Numbered from the stretch's first letter, positions 1-9,537 are shown. The stretch: 64,000 nucleotides of DNA from Polaribacter sp. BAL334 (GCF_015767435.1 NZ_JADWOV010000310.1:17770-81769), one strand, 5' to 3'. Numbers and translations are program-made. The notes: a model not told the origin generated them from the sequence alone.

Positions 1-1481
1 TTTAAATTTCCTTTAGCAGTAATGATTCTGTGTTCAACAGTATTGAAATCTTTTGAAGTAAAAGACTTAAAAAATGCTTCATTGACCAATTCTCTATCTT
101 CTGGATGCACATAGCTTATAAAAGATTCGTGTGTAGGATTGAAAGTTGCAGAGTCTAACTCAAAAGTATGAAAGTTTTCTTCAGACCAAATTACATCTAG
201 GGTTTCTAAATCTGTTTGCCAATTCCCAACTTTTGCGGCTTTTTGGGCTTGCAACAATCTAAATTCGCTTTCTTCAACTAGTTTATTTGCTTTAAGAAGC
301 TCCTTGTTTTGCTCAATAATGACCTCATTAACTTCTTTTATTTGAAATTCTTTGTTTTTAATATCTGTAATATCTTGAACTAAAGTCACATATTCATCAC
401 CAATAGCTACATAATAACTTTCAATAATTTTAAAATTTCCGTACTTACATTGTACTTTAGATTCTATAGGCTCACATCTTGTATTTGTTTTAATCGACTT
501 TGCTACTTTGTCATCCCAAATTTTTCTGATTTGATTTCTATATTTTTCATTCGGATACACTTTTTGAAACCAAGCTTCTTCAGTTGGCACATCAGTAACT
601 TCATAGCCTAACATTTCAATCAAAGTTTTATTGAAAAAAGTAATTTCATTATTCAATTTTTCAATACTCAACCCAAAAGGAAGATTTTCTAGAATTTGAT
701 TTAGCTTTTCAGCATCTTTTTTAATTTTTTCCTCAGCTCTTTTTCGTTCGGTAATATTCTCTGTAAAAGCCATGATACCACCAATTTCTCCAGAAATTTT
801 ATACCAAGGGCGAATTTCCCATTTCTCCCATTGTATATCGCCATTTAATCGCACAAAAATATCTTCATCTTTTTTTTCTGTAGCGCCTTTCAAACCACGT
901 TGATGCACTTGTTTCCAGTCGTCTGTCATTTCAGGAAAAATATCGTAAAGGTTTTTCCCTATAATGTTGATGTTTTCTAATTTATAGCTGCTAATCCATT
1001 TTTTGCTCACAATCAAGAAACACATGTTATTATCAAACATTGCAATTTCAGTAGGATTGTCTTGAATAAATGAAGCTAATAACTGATCATATTCTTGGCA
1101 GTCATAAAAAGTTGACTTTGAATTATTGATTTCTTTGGTTTGCAACAAAACTGTTTTTTCATCAATAAAAGTAAATTGATGAAGTGAAAATTGGGCTGTA
1201 GAATTGTCATCAAAAGGAATGAGAACAATTCTCTCAAAAGAACTTTTAGTTGCTATACATTTTTGTAAATCATCAATTATTGATGAAACATTACTGTAAA
1301 ATTCACTTGCTTTGACTCCAATGCATCCATTTTTTTTATAACTAAAATCACTGATCGCCAATTCATTCGCATCAACTAAATCAAAGTCATTATCTATATT
1401 TTGCCATATATATGATGGTATTGGCAGTGATTTAAAAACTGCTTGGAAAGTGTTAGGAAGCTGGTTTGGGGGAGTTTTCAT
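1..1481 (-). CDS. multi-PAS domain sensor protein (C-terminus beyond window)
   Basis: The reading frame is open from an ATG at 1481 down to the window edge, giving 493 residues with no stop, so the C-terminus is missing. A weak PAS-like region lies at about residues 10-110. A clear PAS domain at about 131-250 ends in the typical PAC phrase MAFTENITERKRAEE. A third PAS at about 258-375 ends in LVQDITDIKNKE, and a coiled linker (375-410) leads into a fourth that starts KVGNWQTDLET and contains YVHPEDRE. No signal peptide or membrane segment is visible, so it is probably cytoplasmic. PAS/PAC chains of this kind usually precede a histidine kinase or another signalling output, but the output domain is outside the window and cannot be named. 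Confidence 0.85.
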   Translation of the reverse strand, partial: MKTPPNQLPNTFQAVFKSLPIPSYIWQNIDNDFDLVDANELAISDFSYKKNGCIGVKASEFYSNVSSIIDDLQKCIATKSSFERIVLIPFDDNSTAQFSLHQFTFIDEKTVLLQTKEINNSKSTFYDCQEYDQLLASFIQDNPTEIAMFDNNMCFLIVSKKWISSYKLENINIIGKNLYDIFPEMTDDWKQVHQRGLKGATEKKDEDIFVRLNGDIQWEKWEIRPWYKISGEIGGIMAFTENITERKRAEEKIKKDAEKLNQILENLPFGLSIEKLNNEITFFNKTLIEMLGYEVTDVPTEEAWFQKVYPNEKYRNQIRKIWDDKVAKSIKTNTRCEPIESKVQCKYGNFKIIESYYVAIGDEYVTLVQDITDIKNKEFQIKEVNEVIIEQNKELLKANKLVEESEFRLLQAQKAAKVGNWQTDLETLDVIWSEENFHTFELDSATFNPTHESFISYVHPEDRELVNEAFFKSFTSKDFNTVEHRIITAKGNL

Positions 1482-1891
1482 ATTCTTTTCAAATCAGTAA
1501 TTGATTTAAGTTAGTAAGCAGTTTTATACATTCATTTTCTTCATATTGAAGACAGCATTTTATTGTTTTGATATTTATATCTAATTTAAGAAATTTTTGT
1601 TAATTAACACAAATTATTTTTGCTTAGGAATTTATGGTGAAAATTTGAATGAAAAACGTATGTTTTAGAGGTAGAAAATAGATTTACCACACTACATTAA
1701 CCTGTTGGGTGTAATTGAGTTTTGAAATAAATTTGCCACGAATTCACGGATTTTTTAAAAATATGATTTCAATAAATTTAAATATTCATCAAAGATGAAA
1801 ATAATTATGGTGATGAAATCCTTAAAATTGGTGAATTCGTTGAAAAAAATATATTTTATTATTCAATAAAATAATTGCACAACGTGTTACA
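1482..1891. other. non-coding stretch between PAS sensor and small membrane protein
   Basis: This 410-base, AT-rich gap has no supported gene. Its right half, from about 1697, is copy A of the MITE-like inverted-repeat element described separately. The left half (1482-1695) must hold the promoter of the minus-strand PAS gene, but I could not place a convincing TAnnTTTG box. Confidence 0.6.
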
Positions 1892-1893
1892 TT
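1697..1893. mobile_element. MITE-like long inverted repeat element, copy A
   Basis: This element of about 195 bp resembles 43119-43315 along its whole length. The two halves are imperfect reverse complements: the left half carries TTGCCACGAATTCACGG, the right half GGTGAATTCGTTGAA, and the centre is TCATCAAAGATGAAA. Outer ends CCTGTTGGGTG and CACAACGTGTT are imperfectly inverted. The sequence ACATTAA occurs just outside the left end (1694-1700) and again at the right end (1889-1895), which could be a target duplication. It contains no reading frame. The right end coincides with the stop codon of the adjacent small membrane protein. Confidence 0.6.
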
Positions 1894-2209
1894 AATCCTT
1901 TCCAACCGCTTCATAAGTGGGTAAAGGAAAGCTCATTTTCATCAATTCAATTTTGTCAAACAATTCTCCAACTCCTAAACTAGACCAAATGATGAACAGA
2001 CCAAGAATTATTTTAAGAATAAATAATGTCTTCTGTGGAATTTTTTCAATAAATAAATTTATAATTGGCAAAAAGAAAAGTATTGATAAAAGAATGATGA
2101 ACAATCCATAAAAAGGATCATTTCCCCAAAATGTATTGACAAAACCGATATAAAAAAATAAAAGTCCAAATAAAAGATTGATAATAATACGGATTGTTGA
2201 TTTTTTCAT
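1892..2209 (-). CDS. small integral membrane protein, unknown function
   Basis: A 105-residue protein with about three to four hydrophobic segments (roughly residues 8-28, 32-50, 62-80 and possibly 81-90) and a short polar C-terminus ending TYEAVGKD. It is probably an inner-membrane protein; I recognise no family motif. The TAA stop at 1892-1894 falls on the right boundary of repeat copy A, so the original C-terminus may have been altered or the element may serve as its 3' end. The start ATG (2209) is the only good one. Confidence 0.65.
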   Translation of the reverse strand: MKKSTIRIIINLLFGLLFFYIGFVNTFWGNDPFYGLFIILLSILFFLPIINLFIEKIPQKTLFILKIILGLFIIWSSLGVGELFDKIELMKMSFPLPTYEAVGKD

Positions 2210-2273
2210 ATGATATCAATTTTTAGGTTGTTTGATGATTTGAACTTTTAACTACTTTTCTTTTTTTTAGTAT

Positions 2274-2316
2274 AAAAAAAACTGTGAAATACTTGATAAA
2301 GCACTTCACAGTTTTT
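2274..2316 (-). terminator. rho-independent terminator after the sulfonolipid genes
   Basis: The arms AACTGTGAA (2280-2288) and TTCACAGTT (2305-2313) form a perfect 9-bp stem. Read on the minus strand, a T-run follows immediately (complement of the A-run at 2274-2280). It lies 36 bases after the stop of the minus-strand alpha-oxoamine synthase. Confidence 0.75.
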
Positions 2317-2351
2317 GTTTTAATGATTTGAAAACTAGAAAGAAATACTGT

Positions 2352-3593
2352 TTAACTTACAGCAACTTGTCTATAACTTCCATTTTCTAATTTTTCTCTT
2401 ATCGCAGAAAATGCTTTGATAGTTTCGTCAATATCTTCTTGTGTATGTGTTGCTGTAGGAATCAATCGTAAAATAATCAATCCTTTTGGAATTACTGGAT
2501 ACACCACAATAGAACAGAAAATTCCATGATTTTCACGCAAGTCATTTACCATTGCCATTGCTTCAGGAATGTCTCCTTGCAAATACACTGGAGTAATACA
2601 AGTTTGTGTAGATCCTAAATCAAAACCAGCTGCACGTAACCCTGATTGCAACGCATTTGTGTTTCTCCATAAAGTTTCTTTCAATTCTGGCATAGTACGC
2701 ATCATATCCAAACGCTTTAAAGCGCCTTTTACCATTGCCATAGGCAACGATTTTGCAAACATTTGCGAACGTAAATTGTATTGTAAATACTGAATTACAT
2801 CTTTATCACCTGCTAAAAAAGCACCAATTCCAGCCATTGATTTGGCGAAAGTTGCAAAATACACATCAATTTCATCTTGTACTCCTTGTTCAAAACCTGT
2901 ACCTCTTCCTCCTTCTCCAAGCGTTCCAAATCCGTGAGCATCATCTACCATTAAACGGAAATTGTATTGTTTTTTAAATGCTGCAATTTCCTTTAATTTT
3001 CCTTGTTCACCACGCATTCCAAAAACACCTTCAGAAATTACTAAAATACCTCCTCCAGTTTGTTCGGCCATTTTAGTTGCACGTTTGATATTTTTTTCAA
3101 AGCTTTCCATATCATTATGACGATATACAAAACGTTTTCCTTGGTGCAAACGAACTCCATCAATAATACATGCGTGCGTATCAATATCATACACAATGAT
3201 ATCGTGTTTTGTAACCAACGCATCAATTGCTGACATGATTCCTTGATACCCAAAATTGAGTAAATATGCACTTTCTTTGTTCACAAATTCAGCACATTCT
3301 TGTTCTAATTGTTCGTGAAAATCGGTGTGTCCAGACATCATTCTTGCGCCCATAGGATACGCCATTCCATGTTCAGCAGCAGCGTCAGCATCCGCTTTGA
3401 TAACTTCTGGGTGATTTGCCAATCCTAAATAATCATTGATACTCCAAGTGATTACTTTTTTCCCCTTGAAAGACATTCTGTTGGAAATTGGTCCTTCTAA
3501 TTTTGGAAAAACATAATATCCTTCTGCTTGTGAAGCCCATTTTCCTAAAGGCCCTTTATCTAGTTTTATTCTTTCAAATAAATCTTTCGTCAT
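2352..3593 (-). CDS. alpha-oxoamine synthase, probable cysteate acyltransferase (3-ketocapnine synthase)
   Basis: A 413-residue fold-type I PLP enzyme of the alpha-oxoamine synthase family (serine palmitoyltransferase, KBL, BioF). Visible landmarks are the NDYLGLANHPEV motif near residue 53, the PLP-ring contacts D217 and H220 in VDDAHGFG, and the Schiff-base lysine K251 in TFAKSMAGIG. Family members condense an amino acid with acyl-CoA, releasing CO2. It sits 71 bases downstream of a cysteine-synthase-like gene on the same strand. That pair is the known arrangement for sulfonolipid synthesis in gliding Bacteroidetes, so I infer cysteate plus a long branched acyl-CoA as substrates, giving 3-ketocapnine. 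The alternative is a serine palmitoyltransferase for sphingolipids; substrate choice cannot be proved from sequence. Confidence 0.85.
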   Translation of the reverse strand: MTKDLFERIKLDKGPLGKWASQAEGYYVFPKLEGPISNRMSFKGKKVITWSINDYLGLANHPEVIKADADAAAEHGMAYPMGARMMSGHTDFHEQLEQECAEFVNKESAYLLNFGYQGIMSAIDALVTKHDIIVYDIDTHACIIDGVRLHQGKRFVYRHNDMESFEKNIKRATKMAEQTGGGILVISEGVFGMRGEQGKLKEIAAFKKQYNFRLMVDDAHGFGTLGEGGRGTGFEQGVQDEIDVYFATFAKSMAGIGAFLAGDKDVIQYLQYNLRSQMFAKSLPMAMVKGALKRLDMMRTMPELKETLWRNTNALQSGLRAAGFDLGSTQTCITPVYLQGDIPEAMAMVNDLRENHGIFCSIVVYPVIPKGLIILRLIPTATHTQEDIDETIKAFSAIREKLENGSYRQVAVS

Positions 3594-3664
3594 AATCTAT
3601 AAATTAAGTTTTGATGAGTACAAATTAACTGCTTTTTTTGCAGTTTATCAAGTATATTAAAAGG

Positions 3665-4669
3665 TTATTTATCATCGTAAAAACCTTGCTCTTTCATCCA
3701 AGCGTCACTGTAAATTTTATTCATATATCGTGAGCCATGATCAGGAAAAATCATTACAATGACACTGTTTGAATCAAAATAATTTTGAGAAGCAAATTGT
3801 TTGGTCGCTTGCACAACAGCACCTGAAGTGTATCCTGCAAAAATTCCTTCTTTTTTTACAATTTCCCTAGCTGTCAAAGCAGCATCTTTGTCAGAAATTT
3901 TTTCATAAATATCAATCACATCAAAATCAGTGGCAGTTGGAATCAGGTTTTTTCCTAATCCTTCTATTTTGTATGGACTGATTTCGTTTTTGTCAAAAAT
4001 TCCTGTTTCATGGTATTTTTTCAATACGGAACCAATAGCATCAACTCCTAACACTTTGATGGATGGATTTTGTTCTTTTAGATATTTTCCTGTCCCTGAA
4101 ATGGTGCCTCCTGTTCCACTTGCAGCAATCAAATGTGTGATTTTTCCTTCCGTTTGTTTCCAGATTTCTGGGCCTGTTGATCTGTAATGTGCTTCAATAT
4201 TCAATTCATTAAAATATTGATTGATATACACCGAATTTTTAGTTTTTTTATGAATGGTTTTCGCTACAGAATAATAGGATCTGGGGTCATCAGGAGCTAC
4301 ATAAGCAGGACAAATATGCACTTCTGCTCCCATTGATTTTAGCATGTCTATTTTGTCAACTGAAGATTTGTCACTTACTGCCAAAATACATTTATAGCCT
4401 TTTACAATGCTAATCATAGCCAAACTAAAACCTGTATTTCCTGAAGTAGTTTCTACTATTGTTGAGCCTTTTTTGATGATTCCTTTGCGTTCAGCATCTT
4501 CAATAATATGCAAGGCAATCCTGTCTTTTGCAGAATGTCCTGGATTGAAAGCTTCTAATTTTGCGTAAAAAGAACCTTGAAAATCTTTCGTTATTTGATG
4601 TAGTTTCACCAATGGTGTTTGTCCTACAAGTTGCAGGATATTATCAGTGATTCCTTGGTTTCTAGTCAT
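3665..4669 (-). CDS. cysteine-synthase-family PLP enzyme, probable cysteate synthase
   Basis: A 334-residue fold-type II PLP enzyme like CysK/CBS. K48 in NPGHSAKDR is the PLP lysine; the substrate loop is TTSGNTG (74-80) and the phosphate-binding loop is [10 protein letters not shown]. The usual NPGGSVKDR reads NPGHSAKDR here, and the C-terminus ends in an uncommon [14 protein letters not shown]. It is the first gene of a two-gene transcript with the alpha-oxoamine synthase. From that pairing I infer a beta-replacement of O-phosphoserine (or O-acetylserine) with sulfite to give L-cysteate for capnine synthesis. Ordinary cysteine synthase or cystathionine beta-synthase activity is the alternative. 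Confidence 0.8.
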   Translation of the reverse strand: MTRNQGITDNILQLVGQTPLVKLHQITKDFQGSFYAKLEAFNPGHSAKDRIALHIIEDAERKGIIKKGSTIVETTSGNTGFSLAMISIVKGYKCILAVSDKSSVDKIDMLKSMGAEVHICPAYVAPDDPRSYYSVAKTIHKKTKNSVYINQYFNELNIEAHYRSTGPEIWKQTEGKITHLIAASGTGGTISGTGKYLKEQNPSIKVLGVDAIGSVLKKYHETGIFDKNEISPYKIEGLGKNLIPTATDFDVIDIYEKISDKDAALTAREIVKKEGIFAGYTSGAVVQATKQFASQNYFDSNSVIVMIFPDHGSRYMNKIYSDAWMKEQGFYDDK

Positions 4670-4725
4670 TATAATCGTTTCTCAAAAAAGCCATTTGCAA
4701 GATGGTTGCTGTAGAAATAGTGGTG

Positions 4726-4754
4726 CAAAAATACATTTCTTTACCAAATTTCAA
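4726..4754 (-). promoter_or_regulatory. Bacteroidetes-type promoter of the sulfonolipid operon
   Basis: On the minus strand, TTG (4752-4754) is followed after 18 bases by TATTTTTG (4726-4733), a perfect TAnnTTTG -7 box. Transcription would start near 4718 and leave a leader of about 50 bases before the ATG at 4669. Confidence 0.65.
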
Positions 4755-4860
4755 CAACATAAATAGTGAAATTGTCCAATTTAGCATAAATGTAAATTGC
4801 AACAACTTGTTTTTAAAGCGAATAACTCCTTCGTTTTTTACCTAAACTTTTTTACGATGC

Positions 4861-7050
4861 TTATGGTTTTACTGGCTTCTGAGTTATTTTGTTTTCCAAT
4901 GCTAAGAAAAATGTATATTCTCTTGCAGTTTCTTTCAATGCTTCAAATCGTCCTGAAGCTCCTCCATGACCTGCTTCCATATTTGTTTGCAAAAACAATA
5001 AGTTTTTATCTGTTTTTAATTCACGTAATTTGGCAACCCATTTTGCAGGCTCCCAATATTGTACTTGCGAATCATGAAAACCAGTGGTAACAAGCATGTT
5101 TGGATAGGCTTTTGAACTTACTTGATCATAAGGTGAATAGGATTTCATATAGTCATAATAAACTTTTTCATTCGAATTTCCCCATTCATCATATTCGCCT
5201 GTTGTCAATGGAATGCTATCATCCAACATTGTTGAAACAACATCTACAAAAGGAACAGCTGCAATAACTCCATTGTACAATTCAGGATTCATGTTTACAA
5301 CAGCACCCATCAATAATCCTCCTGCTGAACCTCCCATCGCATATAAATGTTTGGCAGAAGTATATTTGTTTTCAATCAAATATGTTGAGCAATCAATAAA
5401 ATCAGTAAACGTATTCATTTTTTGCAACATTTTTCCATCTTCATACCATTCACGGCCTAAATATTCTCCTCCACGAATATGTGCTAACGCAAATACAAAT
5501 CCTCTATCCAACAAACTCAAACGGGTTGTAGAAAATCCATCAGGAATGATTGCGCCATAAGAACCATACCCATATTGCAACAAAGGCGTGTTTTCATTCA
5601 ACACCGTATTTTTATGATACACCAACGAAATAGGCACTTTTTTTCCATCTCTCGCTGTTGCCCAAACTCGTTTGCTGATGTAATTTTCTTTTTTGAACTT
5701 CCCTCCTAACACTTCTTGTTCTTTCTTGACATCTTTGGTCTTATTTTTCATATTGAAATCAATTACCGAACTTGGAGTTGTAAAAGAATTGTAAGAATAA
5801 CGAATGATATCTGTATCAAAATCAGGAGTGTCATACACACCCACTGAATAGGTTTCTTCGTCAAAAGGCAAATAATAATCCTCAGTATTGTCCCAACGTT
5901 TGATGCGGATTTTGTTCAAACCATTGGTTCTTTCTTCTAAAACCAAATAGTCATTGAATATGGAAAAATCTTCTAATAAGGTTTCTTTTCTGTGTGGAAT
6001 TACATCTACCCAATTTTCTTTGGAGGTAGCATTGATGGGCGTTTTCATCAATTTAAAATTGATGGCTTTGTCTTTGTTTGTCAATAAATAAAAATGATCT
6101 TTATAATGCGAAACGGAGTATTCCAAATCACGAACTCTTGGTTGAATTACGGTAAATTTTCCTGATGGATTGTTCGCATCTAAAAAACGAGATTCTGAGG
6201 AAACTGAGCTGTATGAACCAATAATGATGAATTGATTGGATTTTGATTTCGTTACATAGGTATTAAAAGTATCATCTTTTTCATGATAAACTTCCACATC
6301 TTCAGATTCTGAAGTTCCTAAAATATGCTTGTAAATTTTTTCACTTCTAAGGGTAATTGGGTTTTTCTTTGTGTAAAAAATAGTTTTATTGTCATTCGCC
6401 CAAACTGCTCCTCCAGTAGTGTTATCAATAATATCTTTTAAAATAACTCCTGATTCTAAGTTCTTGATTCTTAAGAAATACTGTCTTCTACTTACAGTAT
6501 CAGTTGCAAAAATGGCATACTTGTTATCCTCAGAAATACTCAAACCTCCCAATTGAAAATATTCATACCCTTCAGCCATTTCATTCACATTGAAAAGAAT
6601 TTCTTCTTTAGCATCCAAGCTTCCTTTTTTACGACTGTAAATAGGATATTGTTTGCCAGTTTCATAGCGTGTAATATAATAATATCCATTTTCTTTGTAG
6701 GGTACTGAAGAATCATCTTCTTTGATGCGCCCTTTCATTTCTTGGAACAATTCCTCCTGAAAATCTTTCGTATAAGCAGTCACTGTCTCATAATACGTAT
6801 TTTCAGATTCTAGATATTGAATAACTTTTTGGGTTTGCGCATCTTTTACAGGAGCCACTTTTTGCTCGTCAGAAAGACGCATCCAAAAGTAATTATCAAT
6901 TCGCACGTCCCCGTGTTTTTCAAGTTTTGTTGGTTGTTTCTCAGCTATAGGCGCGTTTGCATCAGTACTTTTCATAATTTTTGCATCATTTTTACAAGCG
7001 ATTGCAAAAATAGTACTTAAAAACAATGTGCTCAGGATTTTTTTTCTCAT
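4861..7050 (-). CDS. ptrB: S9 family oligopeptidase B-like lipoprotein (prolyl oligopeptidase family)
   Basis: A 729-residue serine peptidase. The N-terminus has a lipoprotein signal ending FAIAC with C19, so it should be exported and lipid-anchored. Residues of about 35-440 form the beta-propeller domain, starting with HGDVRIDNYFWMR as in protease II. The alpha/beta hydrolase half holds the catalytic triad: S575 in GGSAGG, D660 in GFHDSQV and H695 in AGHGGASG. Oligopeptidase B cleaves short peptides after Lys/Arg; the general prolyl oligopeptidase class is certain, the exact specificity is inferred. It is transcribed divergently from the ybaB gene. Confidence 0.9.
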   Translation of the reverse strand: MRKKILSTLFLSTIFAIACKNDAKIMKSTDANAPIAEKQPTKLEKHGDVRIDNYFWMRLSDEQKVAPVKDAQTQKVIQYLESENTYYETVTAYTKDFQEELFQEMKGRIKEDDSSVPYKENGYYYITRYETGKQYPIYSRKKGSLDAKEEILFNVNEMAEGYEYFQLGGLSISEDNKYAIFATDTVSRRQYFLRIKNLESGVILKDIIDNTTGGAVWANDNKTIFYTKKNPITLRSEKIYKHILGTSESEDVEVYHEKDDTFNTYVTKSKSNQFIIIGSYSSVSSESRFLDANNPSGKFTVIQPRVRDLEYSVSHYKDHFYLLTNKDKAINFKLMKTPINATSKENWVDVIPHRKETLLEDFSIFNDYLVLEERTNGLNKIRIKRWDNTEDYYLPFDEETYSVGVYDTPDFDTDIIRYSYNSFTTPSSVIDFNMKNKTKDVKKEQEVLGGKFKKENYISKRVWATARDGKKVPISLVYHKNTVLNENTPLLQYGYGSYGAIIPDGFSTTRLSLLDRGFVFALAHIRGGEYLGREWYEDGKMLQKMNTFTDFIDCSTYLIENKYTSAKHLYAMGGSAGGLLMGAVVNMNPELYNGVIAAVPFVDVVSTMLDDSIPLTTGEYDEWGNSNEKVYYDYMKSYSPYDQVSSKAYPNMLVTTGFHDSQVQYWEPAKWVAKLRELKTDKNLLFLQTNMEAGHGGASGRFEALKETAREYTFFLALENKITQKPVKP

Positions 7051-7083
7051 TTTTTGATGGAATTTAATTCATGCTAAATTTAG

Positions 7084-7091
7084 TAATTTTG
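7084..7091 (+). promoter_or_regulatory. -7 box of the ybaB promoter
   Basis: TAATTTTG matches TAnnTTTG 31 bases before the ybaB ATG at 7122. A TTG at 7054-7056 is somewhat too far upstream (27 bases) to be a textbook -33 box. Confidence 0.5.
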
Positions 7092-7121
7092 CAAGTATAA
7101 ATACACTAAAACCTATAAATT

Positions 7122-7439
7122 ATGTTTGGAGACTTATCAGGAATGATGCAAAAGCTACAAGAAACACAACAAAAAGTGGAAGAAACCAAAAAAAGATTGG
7201 ATTCTGTGCTGATTGATGAAGTTTCAAGTGATGGAAAAGTAAGTGTAACTGTAACTGCCAATAGTCAAATCAAGTCTATATCAATCAATGATTCATTGCT
7301 TTCTGATACAGATGAATTGGAAGATTATTTGATTTTAACACTGAACAAAGCGCTTGAAAAAGCAAAAACCATCAACGAAAATGAATTGGCAAGCGTTGCA
7401 AAAATGGGAATGCCGAAAATCCCTGGAATGAATTTTTAG
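7122..7439 (+). CDS. ybaB: YbaB/EbfC family nucleoid-associated protein
   Basis: A 105-residue protein with the family layout: an N-terminal amphipathic helix rich in Gln/Lys ([19 protein letters not shown]), a central beta region, and a short C-terminal tail ([10 protein letters not shown]). Family members are small dimeric DNA-binding proteins that coat the nucleoid. It is a single-gene transcript closed by a strong hairpin. The length is normal for the family, and the usual dnaX/recR neighbours are absent. Confidence 0.88.
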   Translation: MFGDLSGMMQKLQETQQKVEETKKRLDSVLIDEVSSDGKVSVTVTANSQIKSISINDSLLSDTDELEDYLILTLNKALEKAKTINENELASVAKMGMPKIPGMNF

Positions 7440-7471
7440 GCATTAAATCATTCGAATAAAACTAATTTTTT

Positions 7472-7532
7472 CTTTGCGAAACATTGTTTGTTAGTTCACG
7501 CTAATCAAACAATGTTTCGCAAAGTTTTTTTT
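7472..7532. terminator. strong bidirectional terminator between ybaB and DUF5362 gene
   Basis: A perfect 19-bp stem (7472-7490 pairs with 7506-7524, core GCGAAACATTGTTTG) encloses a 15-base loop and is followed by eight T residues (7525-7532). It lies between convergent genes. Confidence 0.9.
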
Positions 7533-7556
7533 AAAATATATTTTATCTGGAAATCT

Positions 7557-7997
7557 TTACGTAGCTAACATACCAAACATGGCAACCACAAAAATCATTG
7601 CATATAAAGAAATAATGATGATGGTAAAAACACCCATAAATTTGTAATGCGATTTCAACATCTGGAAAGATTCTGTTAAAATAGCATCTTCTTTTAAAGA
7701 CAATGCAGCTTTCATTTTATTGGCAAATTGCATCAAATAATAAACTGGAAAAAGATAAATTGCTGCTAAGACTAAATAAATAATCGCTACCATTTTTCCC
7801 ATATCAAAAGGCAATTGTTGTGTTTGTGGCATTGAGCCCATGATCGTACTTGCAAACAAGGCTATAATTACTAAAATTCCAATTCCGATAAAACCAATAA
7901 TTGATAAGAAAAAAGCCCAATTCGCGGTTTCTTTCAAATATCCTTTGGCTTCAGAAGTGAGTTTTAATTCTGCTAACAGTGTAATTGGTTCATTCAT
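7557..7997 (-). CDS. DUF5362-like integral membrane protein
   Basis: A 146-residue protein with a short polar N-terminus and three strong hydrophobic segments at about residues 26-52, 68-90 and 116-142. The loop SMPQTQQLPFDMGK and the segment KMKAALSLKEDAILTESFQMLKSHYKFMG resemble the DUF5362 family of Bacteroidetes as I recall it. Function is unknown. It probably forms its own transcript between a terminator and rocD. Confidence 0.65.
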   Translation of the reverse strand: MNEPITLLAELKLTSEAKGYLKETANWAFFLSIIGFIGIGILVIIALFASTIMGSMPQTQQLPFDMGKMVAIIYLVLAAIYLFPVYYLMQFANKMKAALSLKEDAILTESFQMLKSHYKFMGVFTIIIISLYAMIFVVAMFGMLAT

Positions 7998-8038
7998 AAT
8001 CGATTTTTTTTAAAGTGATTCCCAAATATACTCGTTTT

Positions 8039-9313
8039 CTAGAAACTTGCAATGGTGGTTTTGATAATATCAATACACTCTCGCAATTGAATTTCTGTCA
8101 TTACTAATGGAGGTGCAAAACGAATGATATTGCCATGTGTTGGTTTTGCAAGCAATCCATTGTCGCGCAATTTTAAACAAATATTCCATGCAGTTTCACT
8201 TTCTTCAGTATCATTAATGACAATCGCATTCAACAATCCTTTTCCTCTTATCAATTTTACCAAGTCATTATTTTCGGCAAACGCTGATAATTCTTCTCTG
8301 AAAATGCGACCTAATTTATCTGCATTTTCTGCCAAATGTTCATCACGAATTACTTCCAAAGCAGCCATTGCAACTGCTGCTGCAATTGGATTTCCTCCAA
8401 AAGTGGATCCATGATTTCCAGGTTTGATAACATTCATGATGTGATTGTCTGCAAACACCGCTGAAACAGGATATGCTCCTCCACTCAACGCTTTCCCAAG
8501 AATCAAAATATCTGGCTTTACTTCAGGTGTTCCTGAACAGTTTTTATCTGCGCAACTGCAATTTCCACAAGTGGCTAGTAAGCGCCCAGTTCTGGCAATT
8601 CCTGTTTGAACTTCATCTGCAATAAACAATACATTGTATTTTTCGCACAGCTTTTTTGCAGCACTTAAATATCCTTCAGAAGGAACATAAACACCAGCTT
8701 CACCTTGAATTGGTTCTACTAAAAAAGCAGCAATATTTCGATTATTTTGCAGTGCATTTTCCAATGCTTGGATATTGTCATATTCAATTTTGACAAATCC
8801 TTTTGTGAAAGGGCCAAAGTTTTTGCGTGCATTTTCATCATTTGAAAATGAAATAATGGTAGTTGTCCGTCCGTGAAAATTATTCTCACAAACTACAATC
8901 TCAGCTTCATTTTCGTCAATTCCTTTTATTTCATAAGCCCATTTTCTAGCAATTTTCAGCGCAGTTTCTACAGCTTCTGCACCTGTATTCATGGGCAACA
9001 ATTTGTCAAATCCAAAAAAATTGCAGGCAAATTGCTCATATTTTCCCAACATATCATTGTAAAAAGCACGAGAAGTCAAGGTCAATGTTTGTGCTTGTTG
9101 CACCAAAGCATTTACGATTTTTGGATGGCAATGTCCTTGATTTACAGCAGAATACGCAGAAAGGAAATCATAATATTTTTTTCCTTCCACATCCCAAACA
9201 TACACTCCTTCTCCTTTACTCAATACTACTGGCAAAGGATGGTAATTATGCGCACCATATTTGTTTTCTAATTCAATCGCTTGTTGCGAAGTAAGTTGTT
9301 CTAAAACAGTCAT
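8039..9313 (-). CDS. rocD: ornithine--oxo-acid aminotransferase
   Basis: A 424-residue class III PLP aminotransferase converting ornithine and 2-oxoglutarate to glutamate semialdehyde and glutamate (arginine/proline metabolism). The PLP lysine is K274 in [26 protein letters not shown] and the [12 protein letters not shown] motif are clear. An unusual cysteine-rich stretch lies between ARTGRLLA and the PLP lysine: C249, C252, C254 and C259 in [13 protein letters not shown]. It is in the position where classical ornithine aminotransferases have only a short loop, and may bind a metal or be redox-sensitive. The overall assignment is secure. Confidence 0.92.
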   Translation of the reverse strand: MTVLEQLTSQQAIELENKYGAHNYHPLPVVLSKGEGVYVWDVEGKKYYDFLSAYSAVNQGHCHPKIVNALVQQAQTLTLTSRAFYNDMLGKYEQFACNFFGFDKLLPMNTGAEAVETALKIARKWAYEIKGIDENEAEIVVCENNFHGRTTTIISFSNDENARKNFGPFTKGFVKIEYDNIQALENALQNNRNIAAFLVEPIQGEAGVYVPSEGYLSAAKKLCEKYNVLFIADEVQTGIARTGRLLATCGNCSCADKNCSGTPEVKPDILILGKALSGGAYPVSAVFADNHIMNVIKPGNHGSTFGGNPIAAAVAMAALEVIRDEHLAENADKLGRIFREELSAFAENNDLVKLIRGKGLLNAIVINDTEESETAWNICLKLRDNGLLAKPTHGNIIRFAPPLVMTEIQLRECIDIIKTTIASF

Positions 9314-9430
9314 TTTTTTTGTTTTACTATTGATAAAATAACCATTCCTGTTCTACCTTTATCCTTCTAAACTCCAATAATTATTGGAATAGAAATTCAG
9401 CGTGGGAAAGAAATCATCCTCGAAGTTGCG

Positions 9431-9438
9431 CAAAAATA
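9431..9438 (-). promoter_or_regulatory. possible -7 box of rocD
   Basis: On the minus strand TATTTTTG matches TAnnTTTG and would give a leader of about 110 bases before the rocD ATG. No clear -33 TTG is seen at the right distance. Confidence 0.4.
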
Positions 9439-9498
9439 CGAAAAAAGTTGAAAGATTTTAGGGTATCTGTGGTTTCTATTGTTCCATTGTTAAACTGT

Positions 9499-9537
9499 TT
9501 CATTGCTACATTGATACATTGATACATTGCTACATAA
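9499..9537. repeat. short imperfect tandem repeat (CATTGATA type)
   Basis: Four imperfect units of the form CATTGCTA/CATTGATA lie in a row just upstream of the rlmD gene and run into its predicted -33 region. Confidence 0.5.

Noticed and set aside
4797..5090. Plus-strand reading frame opposite the peptidase end
   Set aside because: It is the shadow of the minus-strand oligopeptidase gene and its 3' flank, without a family match.
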